Counted from the stretch's first letter, positions 17,517-27,362 are shown. The stretch: 45,718 nt of DNA from Ignavibacteriaceae bacterium (GCA_031292455.1 JARLHC010000077.1:1-45718); one strand, 5' to 3'. Notes: generated from the sequence alone by a model not told the origin. Numbers and translations are program-made.

Positions 17517-18662
17517 ATGAGAACAATATTTCACCTTGATCTTGACGCTTTTTTTGTTTCGGTGGAAAGAATTCTCGATCCTTCCTTAATTGGAAAGCCA
17601 GTTATAGTGGGAGGGGATCCAAAGGGAAGGGGAGTAGTTGCCGCATGTTCTTATGAAGCAAGGAAATTTGGTCTTCATTCGGCCATGCCTATACGCCGTG
17701 CCTTCAGTCTTTGTCCACTTGGTATATACCTCCATGGAAATTTCAAAGAATATTCCCGTTATTCCAAGATTGTAAAAAACATTCTTTCTGAATATGCACC
17801 GGTTATACAACAGGCTTCGGTTGATGAATATTATATGGATTTTACCGGTACAGAAAAGATTTATGGTAATTTTTTTGAGTTTGCAAAAAAACTTCAGAAG
17901 ATTGTCTTAGATGAAACCAAACTGCCTTGTTCAATAGGAATAGGGAAAAATAAAACTCTTGCCAAGATAGGATCCGACTGTATGAAACCGATGGGTGTTA
18001 CCTATATACAGCCGGGATTTGAAAGGAAATTTCTTGCTCCTATGCCGATTGAAACAATCCCAGGTATCGGGAAAAAAACTACAATTGAGCTAAACAGGAA
18101 AGGCTTTTATAAAATAGGTGATATAGCGGAAGCACCACTTGAGCCTTTTACCAAGGCATTTGGAAAAATGGGAATGGACATTTGGTATAAAGCAAACGGA
18201 GAAGGAGAAGAATTTCTCATATTAGACAGTGAGCCCAAGAGCGTCTCCAAAGAAAATACTTTTATGGAAAATGTTACTAACCCAGTGCTTATAAAGGATC
18301 AACTATTTGATATGACCGGACGAGTATGTCAGAATCTCCGGGATATTGAGATGAAGGCCATGACAGTGAACCTTAAATTGCGATATACTGATTTCAGTAC
18401 ATTGACAAGATCAAAATCAATCCATCCAACAGATGATGACAAAATTATTTTTGAAACAGTATGGGATCTTTTTAATAAAGCCTATACAAGAAAAGTTGCT
18501 ATCAGACTAATAGGAGTAGGAGTAAGCAAATTTATTAAGCTACCAAATCAGGGTTCCCTTTTTAATGATGATGAAGAGAAAAGGAAAAAAATCCTTGAAG
18601 CAGTAAACAGTATCAGGCAAAAACACGGATATGATCTGATTAAACTTGGGCTTATCCGATAA
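17517..18662 (+). CDS. dinB: DNA polymerase IV (Y-family)
   Basis: Error-prone translesion DNA polymerase of 381 residues. The catalytic carboxylates are Asp8 (HLDLDAFF) and the Asp103-Glu104 pair (SVDEYYMDF). The FF pair at 12-13 holds the steric gate against ribonucleotides. The palm/fingers (RKFGLHSAMPIRRA), thumb (IPGIGKKTTIELNRKG) and little-finger regions are all present. QGSLF near residue 350 matches the sliding-clamp-binding consensus QxxLF, although it precedes the extreme C-terminus. It follows the receiver gene by 37 bases and its 3' end overlaps the convergent esterase gene by 11 bases. No LexA-type operator is recognised upstream. Confidence 0.95.
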   Translation: MRTIFHLDLDAFFVSVERILDPSLIGKPVIVGGDPKGRGVVAACSYEARKFGLHSAMPIRRAFSLCPLGIYLHGNFKEYSRYSKIVKNILSEYAPVIQQASVDEYYMDFTGTEKIYGNFFEFAKKLQKIVLDETKLPCSIGIGKNKTLAKIGSDCMKPMGVTYIQPGFERKFLAPMPIETIPGIGKKTTIELNRKGFYKIGDIAEAPLEPFTKAFGKMGMDIWYKANGEGEEFLILDSEPKSVSKENTFMENVTNPVLIKDQLFDMTGRVCQNLRDIEMKAMTVNLKLRYTDFSTLTRSKSIHPTDDDKIIFETVWDLFNKAYTRKVAIRLIGVGVSKFIKLPNQGSLFNDDEEKRKKILEAVNSIRQKHGYDLIKLGLIR

Positions 18663-19380
18663 TCTTTGACAAATAGTAAGGGAACATTTCCCGCCACCAT
18701 TGCCAATCATGTCCCACTCCCTGTCTTACATCAAGCCAATGCTTAATGCCTTTGTCATTAAGGATATTTGAGAGATGTACATTGTCGCTTAAACAAATAT
18801 CCTGTTCGCCGGTTCCAAGAATTATATTCATTTTTTTTATCTTCTCCAGATACCATCGATCGTTAAGGCTGGGTAAATAATCCGGAGGGTTATTGAAATA
18901 ACAGTTTTCATCATAATATCCATAAATAAACCGCTTTATATCATACGCTCCTCCCATACAGATAAGTGAGTTAATTAAATCCGGATGGCGAAAGGCAAGA
19001 TTAGCAGCATGATAAGCACCAAAGCTACAGCCGGCGGCAGCTATATTTACATCCCCCATATCATCCTTTATATATCTGACAACATCGTTAAGAATTACAT
19101 TCTCATACCCGATATGTGTTTTTACCCTATTGGCCGGAGTTATTGAATAATTGTACCAACTTTGCGAATCGACACCATCTGGGCAATATATTTTTACCTT
19201 TTCGGCATCAATTAAGTATGCTACAGAATCAATTAATTTAAAATCCTTATTCTGATAATAACGTCCTTTTGATCTGGGGAATAAAATAACCGGGCGGCCT
19301 GAATGCCCAAATACAAGCATTTCAAAATCCCTGTCGAGATAATTTGTATACCATTTAAAATATTCTTCTTTCAAAGTCAT
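18652..19380 (-). CDS. Alpha/beta-hydrolase, esterase family
   Basis: A 242-residue protein of the putative-esterase (esterase D-like) branch of alpha/beta hydrolases. The nucleophile elbow is GCSFG with Ser119, and likely partners are Asp194 (GTGEQDICL) and His224 (GVGHDWQWW). The oxyanion region may be in VFGHSGRPVILFPRS. No signal peptide, so probably cytoplasmic. Proteins of this type hydrolyse acyl esters or act as acyltransferases; the substrate is not evident. It converges with dinB with an 11-base overlap, so transcripts of both genes share their ends. Confidence 0.8.
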   Translation of the reverse strand: MTLKEEYFKWYTNYLDRDFEMLVFGHSGRPVILFPRSKGRYYQNKDFKLIDSVAYLIDAEKVKIYCPDGVDSQSWYNYSITPANRVKTHIGYENVILNDVVRYIKDDMGDVNIAAAGCSFGAYHAANLAFRHPDLINSLICMGGAYDIKRFIYGYYDENCYFNNPPDYLPSLNDRWYLEKIKKMNIILGTGEQDICLSDNVHLSNILNDKGIKHWLDVRQGVGHDWQWWREMFPYYLSKIIG

Positions 19381-19546
19381 TTCCTTTAATTATCACGGTT
19401 TAAAGTAAATATAAGGAAAAGAAAATACTTTACAAGTACTATCGAAGTTAGTTAATCAATCCAGGGCCGTTATAACATGTCATGTACAAACCAAGTTTTA
19501 ATTATACAAAATAAATATTCTTGTAATAGATTTAAAAATTATTTTA

Positions 19547-19554
19547 TAACTTTG
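19547..19554 (+). promoter_or_regulatory. Putative -7 element for the barrel protein gene
   Basis: TAACTTTG matches TAnnTTTG exactly, 26 bases before the chosen ATG. A TTG at 19521-19523 lies 23 bases upstream, slightly longer than the usual spacing. Confidence 0.5.
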
Positions 19555-19579
19555 CGCTTTGATAATTAGCAGGTTGCAG

Positions 19580-20941
19580 ATGAAAAAGAATATACTATTT
19601 ATATTATTTTTACTGACAGTAAGCAAAGCCTTCCCACAGGCCGGTCAATTCAGTCAGTTTAGCCCATATCCCATGGATGGTAAAGGGAATGTGGAGGGGG
19701 GTCTGGGATTAAACTGGATAGACGGCGAACTATTCTATTCATTTCATTTTAGACCTGAAGTTTCATTGGGGAACTTTGGTTTCGGGTTAGATCTCCAGCT
19801 GGATTTTAATTCAAAAGGTAAATTCCGCACACAGGATTTCAATTCATTCGGGGATTATTTAAGGATTATCCGATATGCCCGTTACGGTGTTAAGAATGAT
19901 CCTGTATTTATAAAACTTGGCGCCATAGATTATTATACTCTTGGACACGGAAGCATAATATACCTGTATAATAATAGTCCAAGCTTTGATGCCAGAAGAA
20001 CGGGGCTAGTGTTCGATATAGATTTCGGGCAATTCGGGGTCGAGTCAATTTATAGTTCTTTTGGTGAACCCAGTGTGGTCGGAATACGGGGGCATGTCAG
20101 ACCATTAAAGTTTACAGAACTTGGTTTAATACCTATAATTGGAAATCTTGAAGTTGGCGCAACATTTGCAAGTGATTATAATAAAGATGCTTCAGTTATT
20201 AATGGATCATACAACCCGGCTAATAATATTTTTAATCAGACTGCAAGTAACGGATCACTACAGATAGCCGGAGTGGATGTTGCTCTTCCTATTTTTTCTA
20301 ACAACCTGGTAGGCGTAAAACTTTATACTGATTATTCCAAGATAATAAACTTTGGCAGCGGTGTTGCTACAGGTGTAATTGCAGAATTTAACGGACTTGG
20401 AATTGTAAATGCAACCGCTAAACTTGAAAGAAGATTTAATAACGCACGATATATACCCTCTTATTTCAATTCTTTATATGAGATTGAAAGATTCCAAATC
20501 GCTCCAAATACCGGGACATTTACAAGTAAAGCTGCGCGACTAGATACTATTGTTGCCGATAACGGTTATTATGGAGAATTATTTGTTAATGTTTTAGGGC
20601 TTGTTGGTGTAACCGGAAGTTACCAGCGTCTTGATAAAGATCCCAATAGCGGAATACTTCACATGGCAACAGAAATTGCGCCAGGCTCGATCCCCTTTGT
20701 TGCAAGAGCCGGTTACGATAAAATAAACATTCAGGGGGAGAATGATTTGTTTACACTTGATGACCGCTCATATCTTTATTTTGAATTAGGTTATAAACCA
20801 TATCCTTTTTTGCTTGTCTCTATGGTTTACCAATGGACTTATACTCCCATGAAGGATTCTGATAAGAATATTATTGGCTATGAACCGCAAAAGAGAATAG
20901 AACCAAGGATTACATTTGTGTATCCATTTAATATGCAATAG
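19580..20941 (+). CDS. Predicted outer-membrane beta-barrel protein
   Basis: I do not recognise a named family. The 453-residue protein has a clear signal peptide (MKKNILFILFLLTVSKAFPQ) from the ATG at 19580. The rest is rich in alternating aromatic/hydrophobic strands ending in polar turns (ELFYSFHFRPEVSLGNFGFGLDLQLDF, YLYFELGYKPYPFLLVSMVYQWTY). The terminal strand RITFVYPFNM resembles the end strand recognised for outer-membrane insertion. This suits a 14-18 strand barrel or porin-like protein. No plug, TonB box or sorting domain is seen. It stands alone with its own promoter-like element. Calling it a barrel is inference from strand pattern. Confidence 0.65.
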   Translation: MKKNILFILFLLTVSKAFPQAGQFSQFSPYPMDGKGNVEGGLGLNWIDGELFYSFHFRPEVSLGNFGFGLDLQLDFNSKGKFRTQDFNSFGDYLRIIRYARYGVKNDPVFIKLGAIDYYTLGHGSIIYLYNNSPSFDARRTGLVFDIDFGQFGVESIYSSFGEPSVVGIRGHVRPLKFTELGLIPIIGNLEVGATFASDYNKDASVINGSYNPANNIFNQTASNGSLQIAGVDVALPIFSNNLVGVKLYTDYSKIINFGSGVATGVIAEFNGLGIVNATAKLERRFNNARYIPSYFNSLYEIERFQIAPNTGTFTSKAARLDTIVADNGYYGELFVNVLGLVGVTGSYQRLDKDPNSGILHMATEIAPGSIPFVARAGYDKINIQGENDLFTLDDRSYLYFELGYKPYPFLLVSMVYQWTYTPMKDSDKNIIGYEPQKRIEPRITFVYPFNMQ

Positions 20942-21119
20942 CTTGGATCAAATCATTGTTTATTATTGATGAAAGTGGTAATAAATTATTATCGCATAAA
21001 CCGCTTATTATAAATCTGTTAGCTAATTGAATATAAAATAAAACTTTGAATTTCGACAATTGTTTGGCTATTTTTAAATATAAGACTAATCTTTTTTGAA
21101 CCTATATAATGGTGGAAAC

Positions 21120-23354
21120 ATGAAAAAATTTATTCTTTTCTTTGTTTTGTCTCTTTCTCTTAATTTAATCATTACTGCTCAAACATGGCGGCAAGCCTAC
21201 AATATGCCTATATATTCTACTAGCAATGGCGTTTTTTCAGATCAGAATACTGCCTGGCTTGTTGGTTCGAAGCAAAGCATTTACAAGTCAACCGATGGTG
21301 GATCGACCTGGACTACTAAATTTCGTATTGATACATCATCTTATCTTGCAAAAGATGTCTGTTTTATAACTTCGACAACAGGATTTGTCGGATGTAATCA
21401 CGGGAAGATATTAAAAACAACCGATGGCGGGGATACATGGCAGTCAATATTTGTTCCCGATACATCAACTACAAACACAAGAATCCATTTTTTTGATGCT
21501 AACCTAGGGTTTACCTTAAGTACATATTATAGTCAAACTCTTAATAAGTATTGGGCTTTCATATATAAAACCAGTGATGGGGGAGCGACGTGGACCAGAT
21601 TGGATTCAATTGGTGCAAATATGTATGCTATGGATTTTTCAAGCCCTACTACAGGGATAGTTACCGGAAATAATGGTAATATTTGGTACACAACTGATGG
21701 GACTACATGGAATATTAAATCCTCTCTTACTCTGCACCCACCTACAGGTGTAGTTTATTCAAGACTTGATCAGTGGGCAGTTAAGTTTATATCAGCTTCT
21801 ACTGCGGTTTCATGCGGATGGGGCTCTTCTGCTGTCGGGTTCGAACCTACAATCTTTCTAAAAACAACAGATGGAGGGGCAAACTGGAATCAGATGGTAC
21901 AGGCTGATGCAAATAAGACTTATGTTAATTTTAACTCAATATATTTCAAAGATCAATTAAACGGTATCTCTACCGGCGGAAGCACTTATCCCGGGACTGT
22001 TATTTGCAGAACAACAGATGGCGGAATAACATGGATCCCATTACCCACTTTCTCCGGTTTTGACGGACAAGTTGTTTCAGGATTTAATGATAAAGTGGTT
22101 ATTTCAAGCGGGAGCGGAGATGTTATTATAAGTTCTGATTTTGGAAATTCATGGAGTATTGCTAACAAGTATCCTACTACATCACCTTCAGCTATCCAAA
22201 TAATTAATAATAATATTTATGCATGCTGTTATGGAAGCTCTTTCTTTAAATCAACAAATGCAGGTGATAGTTTTGATATGAGTTATATGTTAGCAGCTAA
22301 TAAATGTCTTTGGTCAAAGGATCTTTTTTTCCTAAATGAAAATTTAGGATATGCCGTAAGCCAAAGGGGGCAGGCTTTGAAAACAACTAACGGAGGAGTT
22401 TCATGGATACAGATCATACGTGATACTCTTTCGAGTACTATAGGCAATCAGGGAGTATATTTTTTAAATGAGAACCTGGGGTTTGTAGTCGGAAACTACG
22501 GTTCAAATATTGATATAATATATAAAACTACTGATGGTGGAGGAACCTGGTCTTCTCAGACAAAGAATGCATTTCAAACACTTAATTGTGTTTCTTTTGC
22601 TGATCAGATGCATGGGGCTGCAGGCGGAAATAAATCTACAATTTTATATACTACGGATCAGGGAGTATCCTGGAATGTAGCTACTGTAAATACCACTGAT
22701 CAATTAGCTATTAATAGAATTAATTTTTACGACGGACTCAATGGAATAGCTGTCGGAGAAAAGATTATCCTAAAAACAACAGATGGCGGGGCTACATGGA
22801 ACAGGATTATTATACCTATTTACGCACAAAATTCTTCTCTTTATGGGGTTTGTCATGATCTAAACGGAATTTATGTGGCAGGAGGTAAATACTGCCTGAA
22901 ATCTACAGATACCGGTAATACCTGGGTTAACATAATGGACACCGTTTTTGCCGTACAGAATGATATTACTGAAATGAAATGTATTGATATAGATAAGTCA
23001 GGGAATCTCTGGATTGGCTGCGGCGGTTCTGGAGCCGGGATAATAACAAATTCACCCCTAGATGGTATAATAAATACTCAAGCCGAATTGAGCTCTTTTA
23101 AGCTTGAACAGAATTATCCCAATCCATTCAACCCGTCAACCAGTATTAATTTCACAATTAATAAACAAGGTTACATTACACTAAAATTATTTGATATACT
23201 TGGAAGAGTTGTCAGAGAAATTTATAAAGGTGAAATTACAGCGGGCCAGCATAAAATCAATTTTAATGCAGGTAATCTTGCAAGCGGAACCTATATTTAT
23301 ACTTTACAGGTAAATGACCAGGTTACTTCCCGTAAAATGATGCTGTTAAAGTAG
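21120..23354 (+). CDS. T9SS-secreted Asp-box (BNR/Ycf48-like) repeat protein
   Basis: A 744-residue secreted protein. After the signal peptide (MKKFILFFVLSLSLNLIITAQ) come about 13 Asp-box units of the form (S/T)xDxGxxW, beginning KSTDGGSTW and KTTDGGDTW. Some have drifted, for example SSDFGNSW and STNAGDSF. The spacing of about 45-60 residues fits blades of one or two beta-propellers, as in Ycf48-like and sialidase-type folds. No catalytic sialidase residues (FRIP motif) are seen, so binding or scaffolding is likelier than hydrolysis. A T9SS sorting domain covers about 657-744 (LEQNYPNPFNPSTS ... TSRKMMLLK). GGTGG-type RBS and the signal peptide fix the ATG at 21120. A hairpin terminator follows. 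Confidence 0.88.
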   Translation: MKKFILFFVLSLSLNLIITAQTWRQAYNMPIYSTSNGVFSDQNTAWLVGSKQSIYKSTDGGSTWTTKFRIDTSSYLAKDVCFITSTTGFVGCNHGKILKTTDGGDTWQSIFVPDTSTTNTRIHFFDANLGFTLSTYYSQTLNKYWAFIYKTSDGGATWTRLDSIGANMYAMDFSSPTTGIVTGNNGNIWYTTDGTTWNIKSSLTLHPPTGVVYSRLDQWAVKFISASTAVSCGWGSSAVGFEPTIFLKTTDGGANWNQMVQADANKTYVNFNSIYFKDQLNGISTGGSTYPGTVICRTTDGGITWIPLPTFSGFDGQVVSGFNDKVVISSGSGDVIISSDFGNSWSIANKYPTTSPSAIQIINNNIYACCYGSSFFKSTNAGDSFDMSYMLAANKCLWSKDLFFLNENLGYAVSQRGQALKTTNGGVSWIQIIRDTLSSTIGNQGVYFLNENLGFVVGNYGSNIDIIYKTTDGGGTWSSQTKNAFQTLNCVSFADQMHGAAGGNKSTILYTTDQGVSWNVATVNTTDQLAINRINFYDGLNGIAVGEKIILKTTDGGATWNRIIIPIYAQNSSLYGVCHDLNGIYVAGGKYCLKSTDTGNTWVNIMDTVFAVQNDITEMKCIDIDKSGNLWIGCGGSGAGIITNSPLDGIINTQAELSSFKLEQNYPNPFNPSTSINFTINKQGYITLKLFDILGRVVREIYKGEITAGQHKINFNAGNLASGTYIYTLQVNDQVTSRKMMLLK

Positions 23355-23408
23355 AATAATTATTTATTTAGGGAATTACATCCTGGCTAATCAGTTATAA
23401 TTTTAATT

Positions 23409-23443
23409 AATCCCTCCGTTAAATATGAGCCGGGGGGATTTTT
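23409..23443 (+). terminator. Rho-independent terminator after the Asp-box gene
   Basis: AATCCCTCCG (23409-23418) pairs with CGGGGGGATT (23431-23440) with one G-T wobble and a 12-nt loop, followed by TTT. It lies 55 bases after the Asp-box gene stop. Confidence 0.7.
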
Positions 23444-23582
23444 AACTAAAAGCCGGTTATATCGGAATACGCTCATTTTTATATTTGCTATATTATATTG
23501 CATATATCCGCCAACCACATTATTTTCATACTTTATTTATTCATAAACAAGATTAATATTAAGCTTTTATGTTGGAGAATGA

Positions 23583-25400
23583 ATGGCCCTGCTGAAGGCT
23601 AACAAAACTATCCCGGAACTATTTGTGTTCCTTACAGAAGAATACAAGGTTGATAAAAAATTTCTCTTCCGAAAAGTTAGTGGTAGATATGATGGGTTTA
23701 CGTATAGGGAGTTTAAGGTTGAAACCGAGAATTTTGCTTTAGGACTTGCGGCTCTTGGAGTAAAAAGAGGGGATAAGATTGCAATAATGGCAGAGAACCG
23801 TCCTAAATGGGTGTTCTCTGATATGGCTATTTTATGTCTGGGTGCGATAGATGTTCCATTATATCCTTCATTAACTGCCGAATCAGTTCAGTTTATTCTT
23901 AATAATTCCGAATCAAAAGGAATGATTGTTTCGAATAAATTCCAGTTAAATAAAGTACTGAAGATTAAACCATATTGTCCGTACCTGAAATTTATAATAA
24001 TAATGAATGAAAAAGATATCATCCCTGATATTCACAAGTTATATACTTTCAGGGAGATCCAGGAAATGGGAGATATTTTCGGAAAAAATCATGCAGGATA
24101 TTTAAAGGAATCAATTAAAAAAGTTAAAGAAGACGATTTGTGTACTATTATCTATACTTCCGGTACAACAGGCGAACCTAAAGGTGTAATGCTCTCACAT
24201 AAAAATATATTGTCAAATGTTACTACAACACTTAACCTTTTCCCCATCGGGCAGGATGATATTTTACTATCATTCCTTCCTTTGTGCCATATTTTTGAAA
24301 GGATGGGAGGATATTATACCGGATTTTCTGCAGGCGGAACAATCTATTTCGCAGAATCAATTGAGTCAGTCTCAGTTAATATTGTAGAAGTAAAACCAAC
24401 TATAATTACAACCGTTCCACGACTTTTTGAAAGGATTTATGCAAAGATACTGAAGAACATTGAATCCCAGTCTGAGAGGAAACAGAAGATATTTTTCTGG
24501 GCTATTGAAACCGGCAAGCAGTATATGATTGCAAAAAAGGAACACAAGATTTCTATAGTATTAACAGCAAAAAGAAAAATTGCTGATAAGCTTGTGTTCT
24601 CTAAGTTAAGGGATAGGCTTGGCGGTAAACTGAAATTTTTTATATCTGGCGGGGCAGCGCTGACAAGGGATATTGGTGAATTCTTTGAAGCAATCGGAGT
24701 TCTTATAATCGAAGGATACGGTTTAACAGAGTCCGCTCCTATAATTACTGCAAATAAGATAGATGATTATAAGTTTGGTACAGTAGGAAAGGTTTTTCCG
24801 GGGGTGGAAATTAAAATTGCAACAGATGGAGAAATACTTGCCAAAGGTCCGAATATAATGCAGGGGTATTATAAAAATAAAAAAGAAACAGACGAGTCAC
24901 TGAAAGACGGGTGGCTCCATACCGGAGATATAGGACATTTTGACAGCCAGGGATTCCTGGTAATTACCGACAGGAAGAAACATTTATTCAAAACAACTTC
25001 AGGGAAATATATTGCTCCTACTCCTATCGAAAATATATTTTTAGCAAGCAAATATATAGACCAGTTTGTTCTTATAGGGGATAAAAGAATGTTTTTAAGC
25101 GCTCTGATTGTTCCTGATTTTGATGCAATAAAAGAATATGCCGACTCGCATAAAATTGATTACAAGAATATCCATGATCTCGTAAATATGAAAGAGATAT
25201 ATGAACTATTCGATAAAGATATGTCACAGTTCCAGAAGAAACTTGCCAATTATGAAAAGGTCAGGAAGTTTACACTGCTGGATCATTCCTTCTCAATTGA
25301 GTCAGGGGAGATTACCCCAAGCTATAAAGTAAAAAGAAAATTTGTTGAAGAGAGATATGGTCCATTGATTGAGGAAATGTATGAGGTGCAGGAGAGATAA
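23583..25400 (+). CDS. fadD: Long-chain acyl-CoA synthetase (AMP-forming)
   Basis: Activates fatty acids to acyl-CoA through an acyl-adenylate. The 605-residue protein belongs to the FAA1/COG1022-like branch. The P-loop-like AMP-binding motif TIIYTSGTTGEPKG is at about 188-201; GYGLTESAP (about 378-386) and DGWLHTGDIG (about 441-450) are the adenylation motifs. TDRKKHLFKTTSGKYIAPTPIE is the hinge and lysine region of the C-terminal subdomain. No signal or membrane helix; such enzymes sit at the inner membrane face. The start has GGAGAATGA directly upstream. It precedes a tRNA gene by 27 bases and may share its transcript. Confidence 0.94.
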   Translation: MALLKANKTIPELFVFLTEEYKVDKKFLFRKVSGRYDGFTYREFKVETENFALGLAALGVKRGDKIAIMAENRPKWVFSDMAILCLGAIDVPLYPSLTAESVQFILNNSESKGMIVSNKFQLNKVLKIKPYCPYLKFIIIMNEKDIIPDIHKLYTFREIQEMGDIFGKNHAGYLKESIKKVKEDDLCTIIYTSGTTGEPKGVMLSHKNILSNVTTTLNLFPIGQDDILLSFLPLCHIFERMGGYYTGFSAGGTIYFAESIESVSVNIVEVKPTIITTVPRLFERIYAKILKNIESQSERKQKIFFWAIETGKQYMIAKKEHKISIVLTAKRKIADKLVFSKLRDRLGGKLKFFISGGAALTRDIGEFFEAIGVLIIEGYGLTESAPIITANKIDDYKFGTVGKVFPGVEIKIATDGEILAKGPNIMQGYYKNKKETDESLKDGWLHTGDIGHFDSQGFLVITDRKKHLFKTTSGKYIAPTPIENIFLASKYIDQFVLIGDKRMFLSALIVPDFDAIKEYADSHKIDYKNIHDLVNMKEIYELFDKDMSQFQKKLANYEKVRKFTLLDHSFSIESGEITPSYKVKRKFVEERYGPLIEEMYEVQER

Positions 25401-25427
25401 ATAAAATAGTAAAATATAACCAATTAT

Positions 25428-25499
25428 GGGGCTATAGTTCAATTGGTAGAACGACAGGTTCGCAATCTGTAAAACGGGGTTCAAATCCCCGTAGCTCCA
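25428..25499 (+). tRNA. tRNA-Ala, anticodon CGC
   Basis: A 72-nt cloverleaf without encoded CCA: acceptor stem GGGGCTA/TAGCTCC, D arm GTTC/GAAC, anticodon stem ACAGG/TCTGT with loop TTCGCAA (anticodon CGC at 25461-25463), a 4-nt variable loop, and T arm CGGGG-TTCAAAT-CCCCG. The acceptor has the G3:U70 wobble pair that marks alanine tRNAs and discriminator A73, which agrees with the anticodon reading GCG. CGC is an uncommon alanine anticodon in AT-rich bacteria. Confidence 0.95.
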
Positions 25500-25569
25500 C
25501 TAATACTCCTCTATATTACTTTTATAGAACCAATTTTTTATCCACAAAACATTTCATATTTTATTTCTT

Positions 25570-26913
25570 ATGAATTTTCTTCCTGAAAATAAATATTATA
25601 AGGATATATTAAGGCTTGCTTTACCGGCAATTGCCGGATTATCAACTCAAATGGTGGTTTCCCTTGTAGATGCAGCAATGGTCGGCCGGCTTGAGAATAC
25701 AAAATATGTTCTTGCGGCCATGGGAATTGGAGTTCTTGCAACATGGGCTTTGGTGAGTTTTTTTTCAAGCCTGGCAACCGGCACGCATGTAATAGTCGCA
25801 AGAAAATACGGGGAAAAGGATTACGATGCATGTTCGGTAGCTTTAAATAACTCAATAATGATTGCCCTGACATTGGGAGTGGTTGTCATGTTTGCTGCAA
25901 TTTTCGCGGCCAAACATTTTGCTCATTTATTAGCAGCAGACCCGATTGTAGGGGATTATGCCGCACAGTTTATATTTTTTAGGTTTCTTGGAATTCCTGC
26001 TTTCCTTATTTCTGTTTCCTACCGTGGATTTTTCTTCGGCATAAATAAAACAAAAATATTCATGTTTTCAGGCGTAATTACAAACATTTTGAATATTGTA
26101 TTTAATTTTTTTCTTATCTATGGATCTTTTGGAGTTGTGCCTAAAATGGGATTGGCCGGAGCTGGTCTCGGGTCAACATTAGCTACTACATTTGATTTCC
26201 TGTTTTATTTTACGGTTTGTCAATTCCCAAGTTATAGGCACAAATACAGATTTTTTAAGAATTTCAGGATTGATTTTAATGTTATAAAGAGAATATATAA
26301 AATATCGCTTCCTGTTTCATTTCAGAATGTTTTTATCCTCTTAGGTTTCCTTGCATTTATGACCATAACAGGTTTTATCGGCATAAAGGAACAGGCGGCT
26401 ACTCAAGCAGTTGTTAGTACATTATTCATCTCATTTTTACCCTGTTTCGGATTTGGTATTGCTGTGCAGACCTTAGTGGGGAATAATATTGGTTCCAGAA
26501 AATTCAATCTTGCAAAGATTTACGGGTTTGAAGCTGCCAAAATTGCTACATATTACACTGCTGTATTAGGAATTATTTTTATATTGATACCACAATATGT
26601 ACTTACTATAATTACGACAAATCAGGATATAATCGATGTGGCAAAACCTGCTTTAAGAATTGCGGGATTTGCTCAGATATTTTATGCTACCGGAGTTGTT
26701 CTTGCAAACGGACTACAGTCAGCCGGTAAAACTTTATACGTTATGCTTTCGGAAAGTATAACAAATCTGCTGGTTTTTGTTCCATTAGCTTATTTCTTTG
26801 GAATATTTCTGAAAGGCGGTTTAATAGGTGCCTGGTTAGCTCTTCCTATTTATATTATATTGTATGCCTCGGTTATATTCTGGAAGTTTAAAAAAGGGGT
26901 GTGGAATACATGA
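25570..26913 (+). CDS. MATE family efflux transporter
   Basis: A 447-residue inner-membrane exporter with about 12 hydrophobic segments in two homologous halves, as expected for MATE proteins, which export drugs or metabolites against a Na+ or H+ gradient. Family blocks include IAGLSTQMVVSLVDAAMVGRL near 18-38, the loop ARKYGEKDYDACSVALNNS, and in the second half GIAVQTLVGNNIGSRKFNLA with RIAGFAQIFYATGVVLANGLQSAGKT. Substrate cannot be told. The ribosome-binding site is weak. It follows the tRNA by 70 bases. Confidence 0.93.
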   Translation: MNFLPENKYYKDILRLALPAIAGLSTQMVVSLVDAAMVGRLENTKYVLAAMGIGVLATWALVSFFSSLATGTHVIVARKYGEKDYDACSVALNNSIMIALTLGVVVMFAAIFAAKHFAHLLAADPIVGDYAAQFIFFRFLGIPAFLISVSYRGFFFGINKTKIFMFSGVITNILNIVFNFFLIYGSFGVVPKMGLAGAGLGSTLATTFDFLFYFTVCQFPSYRHKYRFFKNFRIDFNVIKRIYKISLPVSFQNVFILLGFLAFMTITGFIGIKEQAATQAVVSTLFISFLPCFGFGIAVQTLVGNNIGSRKFNLAKIYGFEAAKIATYYTAVLGIIFILIPQYVLTIITTNQDIIDVAKPALRIAGFAQIFYATGVVLANGLQSAGKTLYVMLSESITNLLVFVPLAYFFGIFLKGGLIGAWLALPIYIILYASVIFWKFKKGVWNT

Positions 26914-26959
26914 TAAGATTTAGCTTGACATTATTGTATTACTCAAATATATTTTGCGT

Positions 26960-27358
26960 ATGAAATATTTAATTATTAAGATATTCTTAATATTAGTCCT
27001 CGTTTCTTCGGCTTTTGGAGGTGCCATCTTAAATTATTTTCAGGTAAAATCTGATGGGGATAATGTAAAATTGGAATGGCAAACCGGAACCGAATCCAAT
27101 GTCAATCACTTCTCAGTTCAAAGAAGGACACCTCAGACATCTTTTGTAGAAATTACTACAATTCAGCCTAAAGGGAATAATTCATTTTATTCATATGAAG
27201 ACCAGTCAATTTACAAAGCTAATGATGTTATTTTTATTTATCAGATTAAAATTATTGATAATGATTCGCAAACTTCTTTCTCAATTGAGAGATCCGCTTC
27301 TCCTAATATTTCCGGCGTTAAAAGAACCTGGGGCAGTATAAAAGCGATGTTTCGTTAA
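26960..27358 (+). CDS. Small secreted fibronectin-like domain protein
   Basis: A 132-residue protein with signal peptide MKYLIIKIFLILVLVSSAFG and one beta-sandwich-like domain. The core VKLEWQTGTESNVNHFSVQRR...FVEITTIQPKGNNSFYSYEDQS...YQIKIIDND is typical of the domain that precedes sorting tails in many Bacteroidota and Ignavibacteria secreted proteins (WxTxxExNxxxFxVxR pattern). Here it is alone, without a T9SS domain, ending in a short basic tail KRTWGSIKAMFR. Its start is taken at the ATG at 26960 rather than a TTG six bases earlier. It ends four bases before the SpoIID-like gene and is probably cotranscribed with it. Function unknown. Confidence 0.75.
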   Translation: MKYLIIKIFLILVLVSSAFGGAILNYFQVKSDGDNVKLEWQTGTESNVNHFSVQRRTPQTSFVEITTIQPKGNNSFYSYEDQSIYKANDVIFIYQIKIIDNDSQTSFSIERSASPNISGVKRTWGSIKAMFR

Positions 27359-27362
27359 TTTA

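Noticed and set aside
21120-23354. Sialidase activity from Asp boxes
   Set aside because: The Asp boxes are many and regularly spaced, but the catalytic arginine triad and FRIP motif of sialidases are not seen.
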